The translations under genes and the position numbers were made by a program. Source: Microbacterium sp. zg-Y818 (lineage in GTDB: Bacteria; Actinomycetota; Actinomycetes; Actinomycetales; Microbacteriaceae). Taken from it: a stretch of DNA of 64,000 bases. Of the stretch, positions 17,100 through 28,868 are shown piece after piece. The first letter of the stretch is position 1. Each line of letters opens with the position of its first letter. Below the pieces are notes generated by a model. That model was not told where the DNA came from. It searched no databases and saw nothing but the letters and a program-made list of their open reading frames with translations. The DNA lies in contig NZ_CP126741.1 of the NCBI RefSeq assembly GCF_030246905.1, positions 1,302,001-1,366,000 on the forward strand, given 5' to 3'.

Positions 17100-17134
17100 T
17101 AGGGATTCCTAGGCTGGTGGAAATCCCTATTTTT
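17100..17134 (+). terminator. Hairpin plus T run between rnd and fadA
   Basis: TAGGGATT (17100-17107) pairs with AATCCCTA (17122-17129), followed by TTTTT. The fadA ribosome site GGAGG begins at the next base. It can stop rnd transcripts, but its closeness to fadA also allows an attenuator or operator role. Confidence 0.6.
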
Positions 17135-17143
17135 GGAGGCAGA

Positions 17144-18349
17144 GTGGCCGAGATTTCGGACGTCTTCTTCGTCGACGGTATGCGCACCCCTTTCGGGCGC
17201 GCCGGCGAAAAAGGCATGTACTGGAACACCCGATCCGATGACCTCGCCGTCAAGGCGACCATCGGACTCATGCAGCGCAACCCGAAAGTGCCCGCCGACC
17301 GCATCGACGACGTCGCGATCGCTGCTACCAGCCAGACCGGCGACCAGGGGCTGACCCTGGGCAGGTCGGTGGCGATCCTCGCAGGACTCCCTCAGACGGT
17401 TCCCGGTTTCGCCATCGACCGCATGTGCGCCGGCGCGATGACGAGCGTCACCACGATGGCAGGCTCGATCGGCGTCGGCATGTACGACATCGCCCTCGCC
17501 GGCGGCGTCGAGCACATGGGGCACCACCCCATCGGCACGAACGCCGACCCGAACCCGCGCTTCGTCGCGGAGAAGATGGTCGACCCCGGTGCCCTCAACA
17601 TGGGTGTCACGGCCGAGCGCATCTTCGACCGCTTCCCGCACCTGACCAAGGAGCGCTCCGACCGGTACGGCATGCTCAGCCAGCAGAAGCTGCAGGCCGC
17701 CTACGACGCCGGCAAGATCCAGCCCGATCTCGTGCCGGTGGCGATCAAGGATGCCGAGGGTGCTTGGGGTCTGGCCACCGCCGACGAGGGCCGCCGCCCG
17801 CAGACCACGATGGAAGACCTCGCGAGCCTGAAGACGCCCTTCCGCCCGCACGGTCGCGTCACCGCCGGCACGTCGTCGCCGCTGACCGACGGCGCGACGA
17901 TGTCGCTGCTGGCCGGTGGCGGAGCCGTGAAGGAACTGGGCCTCGCACCCAAGATGCGTCTGGTCTCCTACGCCTTCGCGGGCGTGCAGCCGGAGATCAT
18001 GGGCATCGGCCCGATTCCCTCGACTGAGAAGGCGCTGCGCAAGGCGGGCCTCACGATCTCGGACATCGGCCTGTTCGAGCTCAACGAGGCATTCGCGATC
18101 CAGGTCATCTCGCTGCTGGACCACTTCGGCATCGCCGACGACGACCCGCGCGTGAACCCCTGGGGCGGCGCCATCGCCGTGGGTCACCCGCTCGCGGCCT
18201 CCGGTGTGCGCCTGATGATCCAGCTCGCCGCCCAGTTCGCGGAGCGTCCCGACGTCCGGTACGGCCTGACGGCCATGTGCGTGGGCCTCGGCCAGGGCGG
18301 CTCGGTCATCTGGGAGAACCCGCACTTCGACGGCAAGAAGAGGAAGTAA
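17144..18349 (+). CDS. fadA: Acetyl-CoA C-acyltransferase (thiolase)
   Basis: A 401-residue thiolase that performs the last step of fatty acid beta-oxidation, cleaving 3-ketoacyl-CoA to acetyl-CoA. Catalytic residues are visible: C95 in AIDRMCAGAMTS, the His in GGAIAVGHPLAASG, and the second Cys in TAMCVGLGQGGS. The length is typical. GTG 17144 is the start, with GGAGG 4 nt upstream. It forms an operon with the multifunctional fadB-like gene 7 nt downstream. The hairpin in its leader suggests separate control from rnd. Confidence 0.95.
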   Translation: MAEISDVFFVDGMRTPFGRAGEKGMYWNTRSDDLAVKATIGLMQRNPKVPADRIDDVAIAATSQTGDQGLTLGRSVAILAGLPQTVPGFAIDRMCAGAMTSVTTMAGSIGVGMYDIALAGGVEHMGHHPIGTNADPNPRFVAEKMVDPGALNMGVTAERIFDRFPHLTKERSDRYGMLSQQKLQAAYDAGKIQPDLVPVAIKDAEGAWGLATADEGRRPQTTMEDLASLKTPFRPHGRVTAGTSSPLTDGATMSLLAGGGAVKELGLAPKMRLVSYAFAGVQPEIMGIGPIPSTEKALRKAGLTISDIGLFELNEAFAIQVISLLDHFGIADDDPRVNPWGGAIAVGHPLAASGVRLMIQLAAQFAERPDVRYGLTAMCVGLGQGGSVIWENPHFDGKKRK

Positions 18350-18356
18350 CGCTGCG

Positions 18357-20510
18357 ATGACCGACTACGACTCCATCGACTTCTCCCCGATCCTCTCCGC
18401 CGACGCCACCGACGGAGAAGTGGTCACCCACTCCCCCGTGCGTGACATCACGCTGCCCAGCGGCAAGGTGCTGGCCCTCATCACGCTCGACAACGGGCGC
18501 GACCACACCCGGCCCAACACGCTGGGCCCGGCGACCCTTGCCGAGCTCGGCGAGACCCTCGCGGGCCTCAAGGCCCGCGCGGCCGCCGGCGAGATCCAGG
18601 CGGTGGGCATCACCGGCAAGCAGTACATCCTGGCTGCCGGTGCCGACCTGTCCGACATCTCGAAGCTGGGTTCCCAGGACAACGCGCGTCTCGTGGCCCA
18701 GTTCGGTCACAAGGTGCTCGGGTCCCTGTCGGAACTGGGCGTGCCGTCGTTCGCGTTCGTCAACGGGCTCGCGCTCGGCGGCGGACTCGAGATCGCGCTC
18801 AACTCCACCTACCGCACCGTCGATGCATCCGCGGCGGCCATCGCGCTTCCCGAGGTGTTCCTCGGCATCATCCCCGGCTGGGGCGGCGCCTACCTGCTGC
18901 CGAACCTGATCGGCATCGAGAACGCGCTCGAGGTCGTCATCTCGAACCCGCTGAAGCAGAACCGCATGCTCAAGCCGCAGCAGGCGTTCGACTACGGGAT
19001 CATGGACGCGATCTTCCCCGCCTCGAACTACCTCGAGGATTCGCTGATGTGGGCCGACGGCGTGCTCAGCGGCGCGGTGAAGGTCAGCCGCAAGCACGAG
19101 CCCGGCAAGATCGAGCGTCTCACCAAGTGGCCCGTCGCCATCAAGATGGCCCGCGGCATGCTCGAGTCGAAGATCGGCACCGTTCCGAAGTCGCCGTACG
19201 TGGCGCTGGACCTGCTGGACAAGGCGAAGAGCGGCACGAAGGCCGACGGCTTCGCCCGCGAGGACGAGGCGCTGGCCGAGCTCATCACCGGCGACCAGTT
19301 CGCGGCATCCATGTACGCGTTCGACCTCGTGCAGAAGCGGGCGAAGCGTCCCGTGGGCGCTCCCGACAAGCAGCTCGCGAAGAAGGTCACCAAGGTCGGC
19401 GTCATCGGCGCCGGTCTCATGGCCAGCCAGTTCGCCCTGCTGTTCGTGCGCAAGCTGCAGGTGCCGGTGCTCATCACCGACCTCGACCAGGCGCGGGTGG
19501 ACAAGGGTCTGTCTTACATCCACGAGGAGATCGGCAAGCTCGAGGCGAAGGGCCGCCTCGACGCGGACACCGCCAACAAGCTGCGGGGCCTCGTGACCGG
19601 CACGACGGACAAGAGCCAGTACGCGGACTGCGACTTCGTGATCGAGGCGGTGTTCGAGGAGGTCGGCGTCAAACAGCAGGTGTTCGGCGAGATCGAGAAG
19701 ATCATCGCCGACGACGCGATCCTGGCGACGAACACCTCATCGCTGTCGGTCGAGGAGATCGGCTCAACGCTCGCGCACCCCGAGCGGCTCGTCGGCTTCC
19801 ACTTCTTCAACCCGGTGGCGGTCATGCCGCTCATCGAGATCGTGAAGACACCGCACACCGCCGACGCTGCGCTGTCGACGGCGTTCGTCGTCGCCAAGGG
19901 GCTGGGCAAGAACGCGGTGCTCACCGCCGATGCCCCCGGCTTCGTGGTGAACCGTCTGCTCGCGAAGGTCATGGGCGAGGCGGCGCGAGCCGTGTACGAG
20001 GGCACCCCGCTGCTGACGGTCGAGCGCGCGTTCGGTCCGCTCGGTCTGCCGATGACCCCGTTCCAGTTGATCGACCTGGTCGGCTGGAAGGTCGCGGCCC
20101 ACGTGCAGGACACGATGGTCGCCGCCTTCCCCGACCGCTTCTACGCGAACGAGAACTTCCACGCTCTCGCGCAGCTGGACGCCGTGGTCGAGAAGGACAA
20201 GTCCGGACGCGTGTCGGGCTGGACCAAGCAGGCCGAGAAGGTGCTCAAGGGTGCGGTGGGGTCGTCCCCGGCATCCGAGGCCGACATCCTGCGCCGTGTG
20301 CAGGACGGTCTGGCTCAGGAGATCCGCATCATGCTCGACGAGGGCGTGGTGCCCGAGGTCGAGGACATCGACCTTTGCCTCATCCTCGGCGCCGGGTGGC
20401 CGTTCATCGACGGCGGCGCCTCGCCGTATCTCGACCGCGAGGGAGCGTCGGAGCGCGTCTTCGGCGGCACGTTCCACACCCCGCCGATCCGCGGCATCTC
20501 GCAGCGCTGA
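18357..20510 (+). CDS. fadB: Multifunctional enoyl-CoA hydratase / 3-hydroxyacyl-CoA dehydrogenase
   Basis: A 717-residue trifunctional-type alpha subunit. Residues about 40-230 are an enoyl-CoA hydratase/isomerase domain (NGLALGGGLEIALNSTYR and LPEVFLGIIPGWGGAYLL). From about 335 comes the NAD-binding 3-hydroxyacyl-CoA dehydrogenase domain, opening with KVGVIGAGLMASQFALLF, with the catalytic His in VGFHFFNPVAVMPLIE, then C-terminal dimerisation domains. With fadA it completes the beta-oxidation cycle. The start is 7 nt after the fadA stop. Nothing is truncated. Confidence 0.95.
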   Translation: MTDYDSIDFSPILSADATDGEVVTHSPVRDITLPSGKVLALITLDNGRDHTRPNTLGPATLAELGETLAGLKARAAAGEIQAVGITGKQYILAAGADLSDISKLGSQDNARLVAQFGHKVLGSLSELGVPSFAFVNGLALGGGLEIALNSTYRTVDASAAAIALPEVFLGIIPGWGGAYLLPNLIGIENALEVVISNPLKQNRMLKPQQAFDYGIMDAIFPASNYLEDSLMWADGVLSGAVKVSRKHEPGKIERLTKWPVAIKMARGMLESKIGTVPKSPYVALDLLDKAKSGTKADGFAREDEALAELITGDQFAASMYAFDLVQKRAKRPVGAPDKQLAKKVTKVGVIGAGLMASQFALLFVRKLQVPVLITDLDQARVDKGLSYIHEEIGKLEAKGRLDADTANKLRGLVTGTTDKSQYADCDFVIEAVFEEVGVKQQVFGEIEKIIADDAILATNTSSLSVEEIGSTLAHPERLVGFHFFNPVAVMPLIEIVKTPHTADAALSTAFVVAKGLGKNAVLTADAPGFVVNRLLAKVMGEAARAVYEGTPLLTVERAFGPLGLPMTPFQLIDLVGWKVAAHVQDTMVAAFPDRFYANENFHALAQLDAVVEKDKSGRVSGWTKQAEKVLKGAVGSSPASEADILRRVQDGLAQEIRIMLDEGVVPEVEDIDLCLILGAGWPFIDGGASPYLDREGASERVFGGTFHTPPIRGISQR

Positions 20511-20601
20511 CGCGGCACGCATCACGGCGGCTCCGGGCTTCGGCTCGGGGCCGCCGTTCGTTCGGCGGGGGCGGCGCGATCGAGCCGAATCGGGACCGTG
20601 C

Positions 20602-20607
20602 TACGTT
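20602..20607 (+). promoter_or_regulatory. -10 element (TACGTT) for the gene at 20615
   Basis: TACGTT ends 7 nt before GTG 20615, consistent with a leaderless start and the reason for preferring the GTG over the internal ATG at 20687. Confidence 0.4.
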
Positions 20608-20614
20608 CGTGCCC

Positions 20615-21160
20615 GTGATCAGCACCCCGGAGCATGGGCGGAACGCCATCGCCGCGCAGGCGTCCCCGCGGACGCCGGAATTCCCCATGGCCTTCACAAC
20701 GGCTGAGTTCGCGCGAGGGGCTGTGGCCGCGTGGGTCGCGTACCTCGTTCTCGCGACGGTCGCGTACCTGGCCGTGCTGCAAGGCTACGTCGTCGTCGCA
20801 GCGGTGTTCTACGTCCCGGTATCGGCCGTCGTCCTCGTGATGGGGTCCTTTCCCGCGTACCTCCTGGGCTGGTCCTTACGTCGATCCCGGCGTATCGCTG
20901 TGCACCTCGTCAGCTTCGTCGTCTACGGCGCGGTGGTGGGCTTCGTCGCGACCGCCCTCTTCCTCCTCATCCGCGGCGACTTGGGCGGCGGGGCGCTGTA
21001 TTACCTGGTGAACACCGTGCTCTCCGCGGTGAGCGTGCCACTCGGGTGGTATTGGACCGCTCGCCAGGCTCTGCGTCCACGTGCGGCGAGGATCGATCAC
21101 GACGCGGTCGCCGAGGATGCCGCGGTCGCGCGCGGGGCGGCCGCAGACGACGCGCGCTGA
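20615..21160 (+). CDS. Four-helix membrane protein, function unknown
   Basis: A 181-residue protein (157 if the ATG at 20687 is used). Four hydrophobic segments are clear: AAWVAYLVLATVAYLAVLQG, VVAAVFYVPVSAVVLVMG with AYLLGWSL, LVSFVVYGAVVGFVATALFL, and LVNTVLSAVSVPLGWYWTA. The tail is Ala/Asp/Arg rich and cytoplasmic-like. No family is recognised. It stands alone between fadB and the convergent pepN, with its own leaderless-type promoter. Confidence 0.7.
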   Translation: MISTPEHGRNAIAAQASPRTPEFPMAFTTAEFARGAVAAWVAYLVLATVAYLAVLQGYVVVAAVFYVPVSAVVLVMGSFPAYLLGWSLRRSRRIAVHLVSFVVYGAVVGFVATALFLLIRGDLGGGALYYLVNTVLSAVSVPLGWYWTARQALRPRAARIDHDAVAEDAAVARGAAADDAR

Positions 21161-21217
21161 CGGCGGCCACGCCGTCGGGACCCCCGCCCCGACTCAACGG
21201 GGCAAGCCGCCGGTTGC

Positions 21218-23710
21218 CTACTGCGCTGCGCGCACGCGCAGGTCGCGGGCCAGGTGGTCACGCTGCTCGATGACGATGCGCCGGAGGGCGCCGGGGGCGT
21301 CGGCGTTCTCGGCGAGCCAGCGATCTGCGGGTTCGAGCGACTCGGATGCCGGAAAGAGGCCCCGCACGAGGCGACGTGCGATCTCGATGCTGCGCTCGGA
21401 CCATGTCCCGCGGAGGCGGGCGTAGTAGTCGGCATCGAAGCCTGCGATCAGGTCGCGCCGCCCGCCCGCGCGGAAACCGGCGATGGTGGCGCTCAGATGG
21501 TCATTGGTGAGGGCCACGTCGTCCCAGGCACGCTGCCACGCCGCAGCGCGGACGTCGGCGACGGGCTGGGCGGCGCACATCTCGATGTAGGCGGTGCGAC
21601 CGGTCGCGGTATCGTCACGGGTCAGCTGGGCATCCGCATCCGCCGTCGACGCTTCGCCGGTGGTCGCCAGGGCGGTCCACCAGCTCCAGCGCAGCTCGGG
21701 GTCGAGGGCGAGGCCCTGCGGCGCGGCATCTGCACCCTCGAGCATGGAGCGCAGCGCAGGTGCCCGCGACCCGTCGTAGGCGGCAGCGTGACCCACGGCG
21801 CGAGCCCAGGCCAGCTGTGCTCCGCTGCCGGGCTCTGCGTCCCACATCCCCTGCCACGTGGTCTGCAGCCACGCCGCGCTCTCTTCGGCACGCCGCGCCT
21901 CGGGCACGTAGTGGGCGACGGCGAAACCGGCGTTGGCCAGCACGTCGGTCAGCAGCGCGATGTTCGACTCGGCGGGCGCGTGGCGGCGCACGATGTCCAG
22001 GTACCGTGCGACGGGCAGTTCGCCGTCCCGGGCCGCGTTCCAGAGGGCTGACCAGACCACCGCGCGCGCCAGCGCGTCGTCGATCGTCGACAGCGCCGCC
22101 TGCACGGCGTCGAGCGAGGTGGCATCCAGGCGCACCTTGGCGTAGGTGCGGTCGCCGTCGTTGAGCAGGATCAGGTCGGCGTCGTCCGGGAGCGGCAGCG
22201 GCGTGCGTGCCTTGTCGACGTCGTACTCACCGGCCTCGCCGCGCACCAGCCGTCCATCGCTGAGGCGGTACACCGCTGCCCCCAGCCGATGCGGGCGCGG
22301 GTCGGTCTGCACGAGGGTGAACCCGTCGTCGCCCCGCTCGACGGACAGGGTGGACATGCCCGTGGTCTGCAGCCAGGCACGCGACCACGCCCGCACGTCG
22401 CGGCCCGAAACCGTCCCGAGCTCGGTGAGCAGGTCGTCCAGCGTCGTGTTGCCGAAGGCGTGCGCGGCGAAGTAGCGGCGGGCGCCCTCGAAGAACGCCT
22501 CCTCGCCGACGAAGGCGACCAGCTGCTTGAGTACGGCGGCGCCCTTGGCGTAGGTGATGCCGTCGAAGTTGAGCTTGGCCGCTTCGAGGTCGGGGATGTC
22601 CGCGACGATCGGATGCGTCGTCGGCAGCTGGTCCTGCTGATAGGCCCACGCCTTGCGGCGGGCCGCGAAGGTGACCCAGGCGTCGCCGAACCGTGTCGCC
22701 GCGGCCGTGGCGTGGGCGCCCATGTAATCGGCGAACGACTCCTTCAGCCACAGGTCGTCCCACCACTTCATCGTCACGAGATCGCCGAACCACATGTGGG
22801 CCATCTCGTGCAGAATCGTGTTCGCCCGTCCTTCGCGCTGCGCAACGGTGGCCGCGCCCCGGAACACGTACGCCTCGGTGAAGGTCACCAGGCCCGGGTT
22901 CTCCATGGCGCCGAGGTTGTACTCGGGCACGAAGATCTGGTCGTACTTGCCCCACGGGTACGGGTAGGCGAAGGCGTCGGTGAAGAAGTCCAGCCCCTGA
23001 CGGGTGATCTCGATGATCTCCTCGGCGTCGAGGTGCCGCGCCAGAGACGCGCGGCAGAGCACGCCGAGAGCGACGGTCTGCTCGCCGCGGCTCCATTGCG
23101 CGTCGACCCGGTGGTAGGGCCCGGCGGCGACGGCGGTGATGTAGCTCGAGAGCGGCAGGGTGGGCGCGAACTCGGTCGTGCGGGCGTCGCCGAGGTCGAT
23201 CTCGGCGACCGCCTGGCGGTTCGACAGGACCTCCCAGCCCTTGGGGGCGGTCACGACGAACGTGTACCGCGCCTTCATGTCGGGCTGCTCGAAGCACGCC
23301 ATGACGCGACGCGCGTCGGCCGGCTCGTACTGGGTGTACAGGTACGTCGCGCCGTCCACGGGGTCCACGAAGCGGTGCAGTCCTTCACCGGAGCGGCTGT
23401 AGGCGCCGCGGGCGACGATGCGCACGGTGTTGCGGGGCCCCAAGCCCGTGACGCGGATGCGCGCCCCGTCCCACTGCACCGGCTGAGCGGCGCCGTTCAC
23501 CTCGACCAGCTCCACCGCTTCGCCGATGAAGTCGATCCACGTCGACTCGGTGCGGGAGCCGAACTCCAGCTCGCTGACGGTCCTGAACCCGGTGCGGTCA
23601 GGGTCCGGTGCCGTGGTCAGGTCGAGCTCCACCCGGATGCTCTGCACGGTCACCGCGGCCGATCGTGCTGCTGTCTCTCCGCGGGTCAGGTTGGCGGTGG
23701 CGGTGTCCAT
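21218..23710 (-). CDS. pepN: Aminopeptidase N (M1 metallopeptidase)
   Basis: An 830-residue M1 zinc aminopeptidase removing N-terminal residues from peptides in the cytoplasm. Exopeptidase motif GAMEN is at 267-271; the zinc site is HEMAHMWFGD (H301, E302, H305) with the third ligand E324 in WLKESFAD. The catalytic domain is followed by a helical ERAP1-like C-terminus. ATG 23710 gives a normal family N-terminus. It lies 51 nt downstream of dxs, with a hairpin at the dxs end, so cotranscription is uncertain. The weak inverted repeat GCCCCG-N6-CGGGGC at 21186-21203 may end it. Confidence 0.96.
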   Translation of the reverse strand: MDTATANLTRGETAARSAAVTVQSIRVELDLTTAPDPDRTGFRTVSELEFGSRTESTWIDFIGEAVELVEVNGAAQPVQWDGARIRVTGLGPRNTVRIVARGAYSRSGEGLHRFVDPVDGATYLYTQYEPADARRVMACFEQPDMKARYTFVVTAPKGWEVLSNRQAVAEIDLGDARTTEFAPTLPLSSYITAVAAGPYHRVDAQWSRGEQTVALGVLCRASLARHLDAEEIIEITRQGLDFFTDAFAYPYPWGKYDQIFVPEYNLGAMENPGLVTFTEAYVFRGAATVAQREGRANTILHEMAHMWFGDLVTMKWWDDLWLKESFADYMGAHATAAATRFGDAWVTFAARRKAWAYQQDQLPTTHPIVADIPDLEAAKLNFDGITYAKGAAVLKQLVAFVGEEAFFEGARRYFAAHAFGNTTLDDLLTELGTVSGRDVRAWSRAWLQTTGMSTLSVERGDDGFTLVQTDPRPHRLGAAVYRLSDGRLVRGEAGEYDVDKARTPLPLPDDADLILLNDGDRTYAKVRLDATSLDAVQAALSTIDDALARAVVWSALWNAARDGELPVARYLDIVRRHAPAESNIALLTDVLANAGFAVAHYVPEARRAEESAAWLQTTWQGMWDAEPGSGAQLAWARAVGHAAAYDGSRAPALRSMLEGADAAPQGLALDPELRWSWWTALATTGEASTADADAQLTRDDTATGRTAYIEMCAAQPVADVRAAAWQRAWDDVALTNDHLSATIAGFRAGGRRDLIAGFDADYYARLRGTWSERSIEIARRLVRGLFPASESLEPADRWLAENADAPGALRRIVIEQRDHLARDLRVRAAQ

Positions 23711-23745
23711 CCATCCATGCTTTCACGTCGACGAGCCTGACCGCG

Positions 23746-23778
23746 GCGACGACCGCTGCGCTCAGCGGCGGTCGTCGC
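23746..23778 (-). terminator. Hairpin overlapping the end of dxs
   Basis: GCGACGACCGC (23746-23756) pairs with GCGGTCGTCGC (23768-23778). One arm encodes the last residues of Dxs; the dxs stop is in the loop. It may separate dxs from pepN. No U tract. Confidence 0.45.
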
Positions 23779-25741
23779 GTCCCGGTGTCGCGTGGTCGTG
23801 GGCGTCGACGGATTCCGTCGTCCAGGTCCCGTTGCCATCAGCCGGCGGACGCGCGACGGGGATGCGGGTTCCCAGCACCTGGGACACCACGTCCTGCGCG
23901 ATCTTGGCGGCCGTGAGGCCGGCGTCGGCGAGGATCTGCTCACGGCTGGCGTGGTCGATGAACTCGTCGGGAAGACCGAGCTCGTCGACAGCCGTGTCCA
24001 CGCCCGCTTCGCGCAGCACCTGGCGCACCCGTGTGCCGATGCCGCCGACGCGGATGCCGTCCTCGATCGTGATGACGAGGCGATGGGATGCCGCGAGCTC
24101 GACGATCGACGGCTGCACCGGGATGACCCAGCGCGGGTCGACGACGGTCGCGCCGATCCCCTGCGCCCGTAGCCGCTCGGCGACTTCCATCGCCAGGTGC
24201 GCCATGGGTCCGATGCCGACCAGCAGCACGTCCTGTGCGCCGCTGCGGGCCAACACGTCGACGCCGTCGGACAGACGCTCGATCGCCGGCAGATCGTCTC
24301 CCACGGCACCCTTCGGGAAGCGCACCACCGTGGGGCCGTCTTCGACGGCGATCGCCTCGTGGAACTCCTCGCGCAGCCGCTCCGCGTCGCGCGGCACGGC
24401 AATGCGGATGTGGGGAACGAGCTGCAGCATCGCAAGGTCCCACACGCCGTGGTGGCTGGGCCCGTCGGGGCCGGTGACTCCGGCGCGGTCGAGCACGAAC
24501 GTCACGCCCGCCTTGTGGAGGGCGACGTCCATCAAAACCTGGTCGAATGCGCGGTTCATGAAGGTGGCGTACAGCGCCACGACGGGGTGAAGTCCCCCGT
24601 AGGCGAGGCCGGCGGCCGATGCCACGGCGTGCTGCTCGGCGATGCCCACGTCGTACACGCGGTCGGGGAAGCGCTGCGCGAACGGGAGCAGCCCGGTCGG
24701 GCGCAGCATCGCAGCAGTGATCGCGATGATGTCCTCGCGCTGCTCACCGGCGCGGACGAGCTCCTCGGAGAACACGTCGGTCCACGCTCCGGATCCCGCG
24801 CCGCCGATCGCCTCGCCGGTGATGGGATCGATCTTGCCGACGGCGTGGAACTGGTCGGCCTCGTCGCTGCGGGCGGGCGCGTAGCCACGGCCCTTCTCGG
24901 TGATGGCGTGCACGATCACGGGCGCGCCGTACGACTTCGCCAGCTCCAGCGTCTCGACCAGCGATGCCATGTCGTGGCCGTCCACCGGCCCGAGGTACTT
25001 GATGTCGAGGTTCGAGTAGAGCGCGGCGTTGTTGACGAACCGCGACAGGAACCCGTGGGTGCCACCCCGGACGCCCCGGTACACCGCCCGCGCTGCGGGG
25101 CCGAGGCGACGAGAGAGGGTCGCGGAGCCGCGGTGCAGCGAACGGTAGGTCTCTGCCGTGCGCACGCGGTTGAGGTACCGTGCCATGCCGCCGATGGTGG
25201 GGGCGTAGGAGCGGCCGTTGTCGTTGATGACGATGACGAGGTTGCGGTCGTTGTCGTCGGTGATGTTGTTGAGCGCCTCCCATGTCATGCCGCCCGTCAG
25301 GGCGCCGTCGCCGACGACGGCCACGACGTGCCGATCGGTGCGACCGGTGCGTGTGAGCGCGCGCGAGACGCCGTCGGCCCAGCTGAGCGAGCTCGAGGCG
25401 TGCGAGGACTCCACCACGTCGTGCGGGCTCTCGCTGCGCTGCGGGTAGCCGGCGAGCCCTCCGCGCGATCGCAGCTGCGAGAAGTCCTTGCGGCCGGTGA
25501 GCAGCTTGTGCACGTACGACTGGTGGCCGGTGTCGAAGATGATCGGGTCATCCGGGGAGTGGAACACCCGGTGGATCGCGATGGTGAGTTCCACGACGCC
25601 GAGGTTCGGGCCCAGATGGCCCCCCGTACGGGAGACGTTGTCGACGAGGAACTCGCGGACCTCACCGGCCAGCTGCTCGAGCTGAGCCGTCGTCAGGCGG
25701 TCCAGGTCGCGCGGGCCGTCCACCGAATCAAGCAGCGACAT
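23762..25741 (-). CDS. dxs: 1-deoxy-D-xylulose-5-phosphate synthase
   Basis: A 659-residue thiamine-diphosphate enzyme that joins pyruvate and glyceraldehyde 3-phosphate, the first step of the MEP isoprenoid pathway. The TPP/Mg site is GDGALTGG (144-151) with N174 in VINDNGRS; H42 in GHLGPNLGVVEL is the expected active-site region; the pyrimidine domain has DVGIAEQHAV, and the C-terminal transketolase domain is complete. AGGAAGAGG precedes the ATG and TACAGT upstream is a possible -10. The C-terminus has a charged extension after the conserved domain. Confidence 0.97.
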   Translation of the reverse strand: MSLLDSVDGPRDLDRLTTAQLEQLAGEVREFLVDNVSRTGGHLGPNLGVVELTIAIHRVFHSPDDPIIFDTGHQSYVHKLLTGRKDFSQLRSRGGLAGYPQRSESPHDVVESSHASSSLSWADGVSRALTRTGRTDRHVVAVVGDGALTGGMTWEALNNITDDNDRNLVIVINDNGRSYAPTIGGMARYLNRVRTAETYRSLHRGSATLSRRLGPAARAVYRGVRGGTHGFLSRFVNNAALYSNLDIKYLGPVDGHDMASLVETLELAKSYGAPVIVHAITEKGRGYAPARSDEADQFHAVGKIDPITGEAIGGAGSGAWTDVFSEELVRAGEQREDIIAITAAMLRPTGLLPFAQRFPDRVYDVGIAEQHAVASAAGLAYGGLHPVVALYATFMNRAFDQVLMDVALHKAGVTFVLDRAGVTGPDGPSHHGVWDLAMLQLVPHIRIAVPRDAERLREEFHEAIAVEDGPTVVRFPKGAVGDDLPAIERLSDGVDVLARSGAQDVLLVGIGPMAHLAMEVAERLRAQGIGATVVDPRWVIPVQPSIVELAASHRLVITIEDGIRVGGIGTRVRQVLREAGVDTAVDELGLPDEFIDHASREQILADAGLTAAKIAQDVVSQVLGTRIPVARPPADGNGTWTTESVDAHDHATPGRDDRR

Positions 25742-25806
25742 GTGTCCTCTTCCTGTGATCGGGACGGGGTTCCCACTGTACCCGCGCCATCCGGCAGAGG
25801 GATGGA

Positions 25807-25840
25807 AACAGGCCCGGAGCCGTCGGGCTCCGGGCCTGTT
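25807..25840 (-). terminator. Terminator of acnA
   Basis: A perfect 15-bp stem, AACAGGCCCGGAGCC against GGCTCCGGGCCTGTT, with a 4-nt loop; the minus-strand 3' side continues TTTCC. It lies just after the acnA stop. Confidence 0.85.
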
Positions 25841-25861
25841 CGCCGGGTGTGCGCGCTCGCG

Positions 25862-28729
<2,868 letters not shown>

Positions 28730-28839
28730 GCGTGTCTCCTTCGTCGGCCGCGGGAACGGGCAGTACACAGGCCCGCCCTCCATCTTCCCCCGGCGCGGCA
28801 GATCGCGGCTAGTGAGGCGCGCCTTACCCATCCGGGGTG

Positions 28840-28867
28840 ACATTTATCTTGATATCAAGATAAATGT
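28840..28867. promoter_or_regulatory. 28-bp perfect palindrome upstream of acnA
   Basis: Arms ACATTTATCTTGAT and its exact reverse complement meet with no spacer. It is strikingly AT-rich in a GC-rich region, begins 111 nt upstream of the acnA start and ends 2 nt from the DUF3159 stop. The core TATCTTGATATCAAGATA looks like a dimeric winged-helix (MarR-type) operator; the regulator is not identified. Confidence 0.75.
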
Positions 28868-28868
28868 A

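Noticed and set aside
21186..21203. Terminator between the membrane protein gene and pepN
   Set aside because: Only a 6-bp stem without a U tract; too weak to list on its own.
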